From CAWCKS01 sp963763485 (lineage in GTDB: Bacteria > Pseudomonadota > Alphaproteobacteria > Rhizobiales > Xanthobacteraceae): a DNA stretch of 64,000 bases. The notes below the pieces were generated by a model. That model did not search any database and had not been told where the DNA came from. It saw only the letters and a program-made list of their open reading frames with translations. A program made the position numbers and the translations under genes. The stretch is from contig CAVXOW010000003.1 in assembly GCA_963763485.1 (NCBI GenBank), forward strand, positions 567,591 through 631,590, in the 5' to 3' direction. Below are positions 1 through 8,205 of the stretch, one piece after another (the first letter of the stretch is position 1; each line of letters starts with the position of its first letter).

Positions 1-128
1 CGCGTTGCTTCTCGTGCGTGGGCCTCGAAGGATGAACGGCCCGAGCCGTCGCCCTTCGAGGCTCGGCGCATCAAACTCAGCAAAAGAACCTAGGCTCAGT
101 CACGCCGAGCACCTCAGGGTGACGGTCG
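1..128. repeat. Possible dispersed intergenic element
   Basis: No gene is visible before the first stop codon. The stretch carries arms such as CCTTCGAGGCTCGG and CGAGCACCTCAGGGTGACGG, which resemble intergenic elements scattered through Bradyrhizobium and Rhodopseudomonas genomes. Only one copy is in the window, so membership in a family is recalled rather than demonstrated. Confidence 0.3.
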
Positions 129-132
129 ATGC

Positions 133-1482
133 TTACGCGTTCAACCGCCGCGCCCCTTCGGCGTAGCCGATCCGCTGTTCCGGCGCGACCGGGTGGCGCG
201 AGCGTACGCGATTGATCAGCAACTTGACGTCGTCCATCCGCTGCGCCTTGAGCGCCGCGCTCAGGAACATCTGCTCCAGAACGTCCTGCTGCGCGTGGCT
301 GCCGCCGAGCCGCACCATGTCGTTCAGGACGGGGCGGACCAGGTCGACCGCAGCGACGTAGTCACCCTTGCGGTGCGCGAGGATCGCTTCCGACACCGGA
401 GCGGCGATCGTGCGGACGACTGCATCCGGTTCGTTCGCGGCATCACCATAATTGCGCATCGTAGCGAGCATACGGTTCGCCGCATCGTCGCGGCTGGTCG
501 CCGCCAGCGCCATCATCCAGTGCGGCAGGGTGAACGCGGACAGGCAGTCGCCGATCCGCGCTTCCGCCTTGTCGGCAATCTCGATCCAGCGATCGCCGAC
601 ATCGACGCCGTTGAGCTCGAGGCGGAACAGCATCGAAGCCGCGTTCTGCACGTCGATATAAACGTCGGGCTGCGCAGTGGTCAGAGCCGACGACAGGTTG
701 CGGAACTTGTTGTCGTAGAGGTCGAGCACGGCGTCGAACTCGCGGCGCTCGAGATGAAACATCGAGCGATGCCACCATAAGTGATGCACGATGTTGCTGC
801 CGCCCTCCCAATGCGGCTCGAGCCGCTTGAGCAGATCGATGCCTTCGCGGTGCCGACCCTGCATTTCCATGACATGAGCGACGCCATGCGCGCCCCAGAA
901 ATCGCCGCGGTCGATCTCGAGCGCTTTAAGCCCCGCCTGCTCGGCCGGTCCGTAGTCGCCGCACTCCTCGTAGGCGAAGCACTTGCAGGACAGCATGGTG
1001 CCGTAGGCCGGCAATTCCGCCGTCCAGTGCGGCAGCGCCTGGTCGACCGAAGCGCGCATCGCCTCAGGCTTGCCGGACCAGAAGTGGCCGAAATGCGCGA
1101 GCCGAAATGCGAGGATGTCGGTTGGATGCTCAGCGATGATCTGATCCCAGACGCCGAGCGCGCGGTCCATGCGGCCACTGACCCAAAGATCGAGCGCCTT
1201 GATATGGGCACGTTCACGGGCGTTTGCGTGCCTTTCATGTGTGCGCGCCGTCTGCAACGCCTTCGCCGCCGCCGCCACATTGGCCTGCTTGTAGGACAGC
1301 ATCGCGAGCGAGCCCGACAGGCAGTGACCGAACGCGAAGCCGGGATCAGCCTGCGTCAGCGCCTTCACCTTGTTCGGCAGGTCAACGCGATATTTCAGGA
1401 ACGCTGATATCGCCGCATCGAACGCCCTTGCCCCCTCGTCCGTGGTCGTCGAAATCGCGAGCCCGTGCTGATCGCGCGCCAT
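133..1482 (-). CDS. TTC38-like tetratricopeptide repeat protein
   Basis: A 449-residue soluble protein built largely of helical TPR-like repeats, with no signal peptide or membrane segment. The pattern of paired helices around residues 60-440, with GHCLSG near residue 52 and HWMMALAA near 320, matches the bacterial homologues of TTC38. The biochemical role of that family is unknown, and TPR proteins usually act as scaffolds. It lies 12 bp downstream of the RraA-family gene on the same strand, so the two may be cotranscribed. The first ATG is used because homologous sequence starts immediately after it. Confidence 0.75.
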   Translation of the reverse strand: MARDQHGLAISTTTDEGARAFDAAISAFLKYRVDLPNKVKALTQADPGFAFGHCLSGSLAMLSYKQANVAAAAKALQTARTHERHANARERAHIKALDLWVSGRMDRALGVWDQIIAEHPTDILAFRLAHFGHFWSGKPEAMRASVDQALPHWTAELPAYGTMLSCKCFAYEECGDYGPAEQAGLKALEIDRGDFWGAHGVAHVMEMQGRHREGIDLLKRLEPHWEGGSNIVHHLWWHRSMFHLERREFDAVLDLYDNKFRNLSSALTTAQPDVYIDVQNAASMLFRLELNGVDVGDRWIEIADKAEARIGDCLSAFTLPHWMMALAATSRDDAANRMLATMRNYGDAANEPDAVVRTIAAPVSEAILAHRKGDYVAAVDLVRPVLNDMVRLGGSHAQQDVLEQMFLSAALKAQRMDDVKLLINRVRSRHPVAPEQRIGYAEGARRLNA

Positions 1483-1494
1483 CGTGCGGCTCCG

Positions 1495-2190
1495 TTATTT
1501 CTTTTCGCGCTCGTAGCGCGCCTTGGTCTCGGTGTTCATCGGATAAAGTCCGGGCAGCATCGCGCCGCGGTTGACCTCGTTGACGATCCAGGCCTCCTGC
1601 GCTTCCTGGGCAGGCCCCTCCTGCAACACGTGGTCGAGCAGCGCCTGCGGGACGACCACGGCGCCATCGCGGTCGGCGACGATGATGTCGTTCGGGAAGA
1701 TCGCAACGCCGCCGCACCCGATCGGCTGATCCCAGCCGACGAACGTCAGCCCGGCGACCGAAGGCGGCGCCGCGGCACCATTGCACCAGACCGGCAGTCC
1801 GGTGCCGAGCACGCCTTCGAGGTCACGCACCACGCCGTCGGTGATCAGCGCCGCAACGCCGCGCTTGACCATGCGCGCACAGAGAATGTCGCCGAAGATG
1901 CCGGCATCGGTGATGCCCATCGCGTCGACGATCGTGATGCAACCCTCGGGCATCGCCTCGATCGCGGTGCGGGTCGAGATCGGCGACGACCAGGATTCCG
2001 GCGTCGCCAGATCCTCTCGCGCCGGCACAAAGCGTAGCGTGAACGCGGGGCCGACCAGGCGCTTCTGGTTCGACACAAGTGGCCGCGAGCCGCGCACCCA
2101 GATGTTGCGCAGCCCCTTCTTCAACAGGACGGTGGTGATTGTCGCCGTCGATACGCCGGAGAGCGTATCGATCGCCTTCTTGTCGAGCAT
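1495..2190 (-). CDS. RraA family protein (aldolase/dimethylmenaquinone methyltransferase-like)
   Basis: The 231-residue product has the RraA fold signatures: GRAFTLRFV-like sequence near residue 50 (here VGPAFTLRFV), a GDILCARMVKRG segment and the VVRDLEGV motif about residue 115. Relatives include the RNase E inhibitor RraA, 4-hydroxy-4-methyl-2-oxoglutarate aldolases and mis-named menaquinone methyltransferases. The sequence alone does not choose among them, but the metal-dependent aldolase group is commoner in Alphaproteobacteria. I chose the ATG at 2190 (MLDKKAID) over the upstream ATG at 2256, because the extra 22 residues are low in similarity to the family and arginine/proline-rich. 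Probably cotranscribed with the following TPR gene. Confidence 0.8.
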   Translation of the reverse strand: MLDKKAIDTLSGVSTATITTVLLKKGLRNIWVRGSRPLVSNQKRLVGPAFTLRFVPAREDLATPESWSSPISTRTAIEAMPEGCITIVDAMGITDAGIFGDILCARMVKRGVAALITDGVVRDLEGVLGTGLPVWCNGAAAPPSVAGLTFVGWDQPIGCGGVAIFPNDIIVADRDGAVVVPQALLDHVLQEGPAQEAQEAWIVNEVNRGAMLPGLYPMNTETKARYEREKK

Positions 2191-2323
2191 CGCCTCTGAA
2201 CTCCGCTGACCGCCGTTGGGACGCGGTACCTTCGCGAGGCGACCGCAGGAGGTCAATGGCGCAAGCGATCATTATCGCAGGCGAATGCTTGCTGCGGCAG
2301 CGCCTCGGTAGCGGAAGCGAGAC

Positions 2324-2470
2324 TTAGAACGTCGTGTGATGCGGGAACGTCGCGACCACGACCAGCGCGATGAAGATCATGGCGCTGTAGACGGAAAGAG
2401 CGTGGACGCGATCCTCGGGGCGGACCCGGGCGAACAGGCGGCTCTTCAGAGTGGTGATCAGGGCAGTCAT
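2324..2470 (-). CDS. 48-residue single-span membrane protein
   Basis: A short frame not usually listed. It encodes 48 residues: a basic amphipathic start (LKSRLFARVRPEDR), then one hydrophobic segment from about residue 27 to 41 (SVYSAMIFIALVVVATF), then a polar HHTTF tail. A GGAG-type ribosome binding site lies 8-9 nt before the ATG, and an AT-rich, promoter-like stretch precedes it (2495-2525). The charge pattern predicts a cytoplasmic N-terminus. Small proteins like this are common beside respiratory and assimilatory genes in this group, but I do not recognise a named family. Confidence 0.55.
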   Translation of the reverse strand: MTALITTLKSRLFARVRPEDRVHALSVYSAMIFIALVVVATFPHHTTF

Positions 2471-2639
2471 CCGGTTGTCTCCAACCCAATCCGATTGGCC
2501 TGAATAGAAATATTATTCTCCGCAATACAATGGGATGGCCAAAAAGACGACGGCGGCGCTGCCCGCGGCGCCTCACGGAGGAAATCCATCTCTTCGCGTG
2601 GCCATGCCGGAGCAGCATTTTGCCTGACCTTGCCGCGGT

Positions 2640-3099
2640 CCGGTCGATGGGGGCCGGCCCAGACGTCTTGCGGACCGGAATCCGACCAAATCGGGTTCCA
2701 CATTTGCTTCATCGTAAACGGTCGCGACCGCAGCAAGACCGCCGACGACTACGGACGGCTCAAATCGCGTCAAGGCCGACCGCCGCTGGCTCGCCAACCG
2801 CAGCTTCGTCGCCAGGGACGGCGCGGGCCGCGTGATCTTCGGTACAACTGCGGACGCCTTCTTCTCGCTCGATCGCCTCGCTGACTTTCTTCGCGTCGCG
2901 CCGCTCGACCTCAAGATTGCACTCAACCTCGATGGCGGTCCGGTCGCCTGCCAGGGCATCGAACTCAACGGGTACCGTCGCGACTTTTGCGGCGATCGGG
3001 AGATGAAGACAGAAGGCGGCGAGCTCAGGGTGCCGCAGCGCTTGATCGGCAACTCAACGCTGGGGACTGCCGATCGTGATCGCGGCACTGCCCCGTTAA
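2640..3099 (+). pseudogene. Phosphodiester glycosidase (DUF2233/NAGPA-like) remnant
   Basis: Three plus-strand frames together spell the C-terminal half of a phosphodiester glycosidase-domain protein: IGFHICFIVNGRD and KTADDYGRLK, then ADRRWLANRSFVARDG and FGTTADAFFSLDRLADFL with the family's LNLDGG turn, then WGLPIVIAALPR just before a TAA. The frame changes near 2768 and again near 3058. No initiation region or N-terminal half is present. It is therefore a decayed or badly damaged gene. It converges on the diaphorase gene, with stop codons one base apart. Confidence 0.6.
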
Positions 3100-4721
3100 C
3101 TAGTAGACGTCCTGCTGGTAGCGTCCGGCCTTCTTCAGCCCGCCGACGAAAGCGATCGCCTCGTCGGTCGGGCGCGCGCCGTGCTGGGCGACGATGTCGA
3201 CCAGCGCCCGCTCGACGTCCTTGGCCATCCGCTTGGCGTCGCCACAGACATAGATGTGCGCACCATCGGTGAGCCACGTCCACAGCTCGCGGCCGAGCTC
3301 GCGCATGCGGTCCTGCACATAAAATTTCTGCTTGCCGTCGCGCGACCAGGCGAGCGAGAGCCGGGTCAACACCCCGGACGCCTTCATTGTGTTGAATTCA
3401 TCACCGTAGAAGAAATCGTAGTCGCTGCGCTGGTGGCCGAAGAACAGCCAGCTTCGCCCGGGCGCCTTTGTCGCCTGTCGCTCGAGCAGGAAGGCACGGA
3501 ACGGCGCGACGCCGGTGCCCGGCCCGATCATGATCACGGGCGTCGCCGGATCTGCGGCAGCCCGAAGGCGTGGGCGCGCTGCACATAGACCGGCAGCGCG
3601 TCACCGGCGGCGATCCGCTCGGCAAAGAACGTCGAGGCGACGCCGAGCCGCTTCCGTTTGCCGATCATGTAGCGAACCGCATCAACGGTGAGCGACAGCC
3701 GGCCCGGCGTTGCCGTGTTCGACGACGAGATCGAGTAGAGCCGCGGCTGCAACGGCTCGAGCGCCTCGACGAAGGCTTCGGGATGCGGCCGAACGCCGGC
3801 GAATTTCTGCAAGGCGGCGAGCACATCGAGGTTGGCGGCGTCGCCATCGGGATCATCGCCGGAGGCCAGCGCCCGCGCCTTCTCGCGCAAGCTCCCGCCG
3901 GTGATGAACGACAGCAATTCGAACAGGGCATCCGGCGCCGGCGACAGCGAGACATCGTCACGCAGTACGTCGCGGAGCGCCTTGCCCTTGACCGCGGTCA
4001 TGTGGGATGCGCCGAGCATCGCGATGATCTGGTCGACGAGGCCAATGTCGTTCTTCGGCAACACGCCGAAGGAGTCGCCGACGATATAGTCGAGCCCACA
4101 TTCGGATAGGTCGAAGTCGAGATGCCAGGTCTCCTTCTCTGAGCCTGATTTGTTGAGCAGCCGTCGCGCGACGAACGTCGCCATTACTGGGTTATCGCGC
4201 GAGCGACCGGCCTCGGCGGGTGGTGGCGCGGCCGCCGCGGCGCCCGGCGCCAGCGATGGCGAGCCGACGGTCTCGACCTTGGCAGGCGGCGACTTGTCGA
4301 GCTCTTCATGAAGCTGCTTCAGCATCCGGGCGGTTTCCTTGCCGCCCGGCGAGCACAGGTTCAGCCGCAGCTCTTTCTTCGAGGCGAGCGCTTCGGAATA
4401 ATCATGGCAGTTGTAACCGCACTGGCCGCAGTCCTGCTGCGCCATCGCCGCCATCATCCGGCGCCGCAACGGCCGCCCTTCCGCAAGCTTCATGCGCTCG
4501 GCGATCGCGAGCGTCTGGTCGTGCCAGGGCGCTTCGCCATCGTCACCATTGCCCGTGGTCGTGCCGAACACGGCCGCGCCCTGCTCCGGCGGAAGCGGCG
4601 TCGTGCCGTCGAGTTGCAGGGCGCCCGCGAAGAAACCATTCAGCCACGCGCGCTGCGCGTCGTTGAAAGGTGCGCTTGACGGGATGATCTCGAGGTTCGG
4701 CGGCTTGATAATCTGGTTCAT
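3100..4721 (-). pseudogene. FeS-FAD-NAD(P)H diaphorase, sulfite reductase alpha-like, frameshifted
   Basis: Two frames, 3534-4721 and 3100-3537, form one protein of about 540 residues of the CysJ/cytochrome P450 reductase type. The N-terminus has no flavodoxin domain. Instead it carries an RnfB-like [4Fe-4S] motif near residue 97 (CGQCGYNC...LCSPGG). FAD-binding (RLYSISSS) and NAD(P)H-binding (GPGTGVAPFRAFL, YVCGDAKRMAKDV) parts follow. A single missing G near 3556, between GLP and ADPATPV, breaks the frame. The start overlaps the nirA stop by 4 bp, so it is translationally coupled and very likely delivers electrons to NirA. It may be intact in the organism if the indel is a sequencing error. 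Confidence 0.75.
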
Positions 4722-6506
4722 GCGACGGCTTCCACTTCCACCAGCTTCTTCAGCGCCTCGCCGTCGAAGCGGCGGGAGAACGCAAGAAACGTTTCGCCCG
4801 GCGAGCTGCGATGCGCGAGGTAAGCTTTCAGCAGGCTCTCGACAGCCTTCGGCGCGTCCTCGGCTTTGACATCGCAGAAAACTTCGTAGCCGCAGTCGGC
4901 ATGCGGGCCAAAGCCGCCGCCGGCATAAATGTGATAGCCCTCGACGGTGTCGCCCTCCTCATTGGTCGCGACCCGCGCGGCGAGCAAGCCGATGTCGCTG
5001 ACGTAGTGCTGGGCGCAGGAGTGGTGGCAGCCGGTCAGGTGAATGTTGAGCGGCCCGTCGATTGCGGTGCGGCCCTCGCAATGCTCGACGATCGCGTTGG
5101 CGTGGCGCTTGGTGTCGGAAGCAGCGAACTTGCAGCCGGTGTTGCCGGTGCAGGCGACAACGCCGGCGCGCAGCGACGATGCTTTCACCGCCAGCCCGAG
5201 TTTTTCGATCGCGGCGACCGCAAGCTGAACCTTGTCGTCAGCCACACCCGAGATCAGAAGGTTTTGCCACACCGTGAGACGGATATCGCCGTCGCCGAGA
5301 TCGGCCGAAACCTTGGCGAGCCCACGCATTTGCTCCGGCGTCAGGCGACCGACCGGCAGCACCACGCCGATCCAGTTCAAGCCGGCCTGCTTCTGCTTGT
5401 GGACGCCGATATGGGCCAGCCGGTCGAACTCCGGGCGCAGCTTCGATCGCGTCATCCGGCACACGCGTCAGCTTGCGGCCGAGCTTTTCTTCGACCAGCG
5501 TGAGGAATTTCTCGACGCCGAAATTGTCGAGCACATATTTCAACCGCGCCTTCAGCCGGTTGGTGCGGTCGCCATGGTCGATGAAGACGCGCACGATGGC
5601 GTCGGCGACGAACGTCGCCTCCTCCGGCTTGACGATGACGCCGGTGGACCGCGCAAAATCCTTGTGTCCGGTGATGCCGCCGATGCCGAGCTTGAAGTGG
5701 ATACCGGCGTCGACGCCAAAGCCGCCCTTCACTTGCACGGCCGCGAACGCGATGTCGTTGGTATCCTCCAGCACGGGGATGGTGCCGGCGCCATCGAAGG
5801 CCACGTTGAACTTGCGCGGCAGGCCGTACAGCGAGCGCTCGTTGAGGATGTGGAAGTGCCACTCGCGGGCGTAGGGCCGGGTATCCAGTAGCTCGATCGG
5901 ATCGATACCCGCCGTCGGCGTGCCCGTGACGTTGCGGATGTTGTCGGCGCCGGAGCCGCGCGAGCACAGCCCGAGGTCCTGGATGCCCTCGACCATCGCG
6001 ACCGCGTTTTTCGGCGCGATCTCACGGATCTGGAGGTTGGCCCGCGTCGTCACATGGGCGTAGCCGCCGCCCCAGGTCTCGGCGAGATCGGCAAGGCCCG
6101 CGAGTTGGTGGCTTTTCAGAATGCCGTTCGGCATGCGCAGCCGGCACATGTAAGACGTTTGCGCGGGAGCGACGTAGAACAGCCCGTACCAGCGCCAGCG
6201 GAAGTTGTCCGGAGGCGTCGGCGCCGCATTGGTGCGCGCCTGCTCCTTCAGCCGCTCGTAGGCATCGAGCGGGTTCAGCTCACGCTTGAACTTCTCCTGA
6301 TCCGCAAGCTTCTTGCCCTCACGAACAAAGCGATCCTGCGCCTTGAAGGCAGCGGCATCCGGGCCGACGTGTTCGGGCTCTGCCGTGGCAGCCCCAGCAG
6401 CCGGGGCCTGCGGCCCCAGCTGTCCGATCCTGACCCCCGACATAAAACCTTCGAGGTAGCGTTTCTGTTCGTCGCTGAGCCCGGCGCCGGATGCGTCAGG
6501 GATCAT
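4718..6506 (-). pseudogene. nirA: Ferredoxin-type nitrite reductase NirA, frameshifted
   Basis: Assimilatory siroheme/[4Fe-4S] nitrite reductase, reducing nitrite to ammonium with six electrons in the cytoplasm. The two frames (5238-6506 and 4718-5464) give about 595 residues. The N-terminal part has RWYGLFYVAP and TTRANLQIREI. The C-terminal part has the cluster ligands in ACTGNTGCKFA and TGCHHSCAQH. The frame breaks near 5449 (DDAIEA | RPEFDRL), fixable by removing one G. I use the ATG at 6506 (MIPDASGAG), 16 bp after focA. The upstream extension in the long frame lies inside focA. Its neighbours provide nitrite (FocA-type channel) and probably electrons (diaphorase). Confidence 0.85.
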
Positions 6507-6522
6507 GATCGCATCCACCACG

Positions 6523-7350
6523 TTACTCGGCCGGCTGCGTGGCTGCAGCCATCGCCGGCATTGCGCTGGCGGGCTTGTAAGTCGCGTACAGCGCAAAGCC
6601 GGTGAACAGCAGACCGCCGGCGAGATTGCCGAGTGTGACTGGGATCTGGTTCCACACCCACCACTCGGTCAGCGAGACCTTGGCGCCGAGCAGCATGCCG
6701 GTCGGGATGACGAACATGTTGACCACCGAGTGTTCGTAGCCCTGTGCGAAGAACGTCACGATCGGCAGCCAGGCCGCGGCGATCTTGCCGACCGTCGAGC
6801 CCGAGGTCATCGCCATCACGACGCCGAGGCAGACCAGCCAGTTGCACAGCATCGCCTTGACGAACGCAGTCACCCAGCCGGCCAGGCCGATCGCCTCGTA
6901 CCCGACAGTCTTGGCCTCGGCGATCTTGATAACGCTTGCGGCGACACCGGCCGGCGCAACGGTACCCATATTGGTCAGCGCGATCGCAAACAGCGCCCCA
7001 TAGAGCACGCTGCCGATCAGGTTACCGAGGAAGACCCAACCCCAGTTCGCTAGCACCCTGCCCGACGTCGCACTGCCTTCGAACTTCGCCAGCGGGACGA
7101 CCGCGAAGCTGCCGGTGACAAGCTCGAGCCCGAGCAGCACGATCATCACGAAGCCGACGGGGAAGATGATGGCGCCGACGATCGGCTGTCCGGTGGTCAA
7201 CGTGGCGCCGAACGCAAGGCTCGTGGCCGCGCCCAGCAGCATGCCCGACAGAATGCCGCGGATCAGAAGATCGCGGGGGCCGAGCGCCGCCTTGGTTTTT
7301 CCTGCTGCAATCATGGCCGATACGACGTCGGCCGGCTTCACGTAATCCAT
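6523..7350 (-). CDS. Formate/nitrite transporter family protein (nitrite channel)
   Basis: A 275-residue inner-membrane protein of the FNT family with six predicted spans. Family signatures include the GILSGMLLGAATSLAF segment near residue 30, LVTGSFAVVPLAKFEG near 85 and LVCLGVVMAMTSGSTVG near 170. FNT proteins form pentameric channels for formate or nitrite. The position directly before nirA argues for nitrite. The start at 7350 (MDYVKPADV) is supported by AAAGGCGG 4-11 nt upstream. It is the first gene of the operon reading from the promoter at 7516-7531, with a leader of about 155 nt. Confidence 0.9.
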   Translation of the reverse strand: MDYVKPADVVSAMIAAGKTKAALGPRDLLIRGILSGMLLGAATSLAFGATLTTGQPIVGAIIFPVGFVMIVLLGLELVTGSFAVVPLAKFEGSATSGRVLANWGWVFLGNLIGSVLYGALFAIALTNMGTVAPAGVAASVIKIAEAKTVGYEAIGLAGWVTAFVKAMLCNWLVCLGVVMAMTSGSTVGKIAAAWLPIVTFFAQGYEHSVVNMFVIPTGMLLGAKVSLTEWWVWNQIPVTLGNLAGGLLFTGFALYATYKPASAMPAMAAATQPAE

Positions 7351-7505
7351 GGTCCGCCTTTCGATGGTTCGTTGCAACGATCGGCCTGAGCAAAAACAAG
7401 GTCATCCGGTTCCGCCCACGGCGCCTTCGCGCCAATGAACCGTCCGGAGGCTTCCGATCACCGATGAAGGGAACCGTCTGCGGTCCTCTTTGGCCGCGGC
7501 CGACG
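7351..7505 (-). promoter_or_regulatory. Leader RNA of the focA-nirA operon, candidate NasT target
   Basis: Untranslated leader between the predicted start point (about 7505) and the focA ATG. Near its 5' end a hairpin with hexaloop AAAGAG (loop 7486-7491; A at position 1, G at position 4, as ANTAR targets require) has a 4-bp stem with one mismatch. It overlaps an alternative hairpin ACCG-CAGA-CGGT. Further down, CGGTTC at 7442-7437 can pair with GAACCG at 7412-7407 around an inner GGCGC/GCGCC hairpin, followed by CTTGTTTTTG. This layout fits transcription attenuation, but the structure is drawn by eye. Confidence 0.45.
7391..7442 (-). terminator. Candidate leader attenuator before focA
   Basis: An outer 6-bp stem (7442-7437 with 7412-7407) encloses a perfect GGCGC/GCGCC hairpin at 7433-7420. 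The T-rich run CTTGTTTTTG follows on the minus strand. The T run starts 6 nt after the stem, which is further than ideal, so its strength is uncertain. Confidence 0.4.
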
Positions 7506-7515
7506 TTCAATCCTA

Positions 7516-7531
7516 TTCAAGCGGCGTGCCA
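7516..7531 (-). promoter_or_regulatory. Sigma-54-type promoter of focA-nirA
   Basis: The minus strand reads TGGCACGCCGCTTGAA, matching the RpoN consensus TGGCACGN4TTGCW at every position except one (A for C in the -12 element). The same 16 bases occur before nrtA at 12608-12623. Activation would be by an enhancer-binding protein such as NtrC. Confidence 0.65.
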
Positions 7532-7639
7532 TCTCCCAAAACAGAATAAATATTAGATATTTTCAATAAGTTATATAACTATTCTCATCTTATCTCTCAG
7601 CTCTTCATCCCCGGCCCGTGCACTGACATTGGCCTTTTC

Positions 7640-7654
7640 GCACACTGATTGTGC
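7640..7654. promoter_or_regulatory. Candidate NtrC enhancer site
   Basis: GCACACTGATTGTGC fits the dyad GCAC-N7-GTGC seen in NtrC binding sites. It lies about 110 bp upstream of the sigma-54-type promoter, a usual enhancer distance. Only one clear copy is visible. Confidence 0.45.
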
Positions 7655-7722
7655 AGCGCGAAAAAACTGCTCAATTTGCGAGCACAAGCAAGACGGCGAC
7701 CACGCGGGGAGTTGGGCGCGGA

Positions 7723-8148
7723 TTATTCGGCGACCTCGGTCGAGCCGTAGGCCTCTTTGATCATGAAGCCCGACAAAGTTTGGTACGCCGCGGTCCAGGC
7801 CGACGCGGTCTCGGCATTCCAGGCATCGCCAAGGCCTTTTTCCAGAGTCCACAGCAGGGCCTGCCCGACCGGGACGTAGTGGGACGGCTTCACGCCGTAA
7901 GCGATATGGCGCCGCGCCAGCGCGCTCGCCGCAGGCAGAATGCGGTCAAGATCGGTCAAGCCATTCACGACCACCGCCAATGTCGCCATCAGTTTCCTGC
8001 CCTGCTCGCGCATGTCACCCTTGAACATCTGCTTCACCGACGGAGCGGTCGCAAAGAGCCGGTCGTAGAACAGGCCAGCGGCTTGCTCGGCGATCGGCGC
8101 AACCTTGGCGAAGCTTGATTGCACAAGGGAAATCTGCTCTGGCGTCAT
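7723..8148 (-). CDS. Single-domain bacterial globin
   Basis: A 141-residue globin of the Vitreoscilla/flavohaemoglobin globin-domain class, without a reductase domain. The proximal haem ligand is His81 in ARRHIAYGVKPSHY, and VPVGQALLWTL follows as in the family. The equivalent gene of Bradyrhizobium (Bjgb) sits in a nitrate assimilation operon and is linked to NO detoxification. The location here, last in the nrt operon, suggests removal of NO formed from nitrite. The ATG at 8148 (MTPEQISL) is preceded by GGAG. The longer frame adds a non-globin extension and is not used. Confidence 0.9.
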   Translation of the reverse strand: MTPEQISLVQSSFAKVAPIAEQAAGLFYDRLFATAPSVKQMFKGDMREQGRKLMATLAVVVNGLTDLDRILPAASALARRHIAYGVKPSHYVPVGQALLWTLEKGLGDAWNAETASAWTAAYQTLSGFMIKEAYGSTEVAE

Positions 8149-8205
8149 AACGCTGCTCCATTTCGTATCATGCGGGCGCAATCGCTCCCGGGCTGCAGGA
8201 ATTCG

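Noticed and set aside
4220..4666. A 148-codon plus-strand frame opposite the diaphorase
   Set aside because: Alanine/arginine-rich antisense shadow of the FeS domain and linker.
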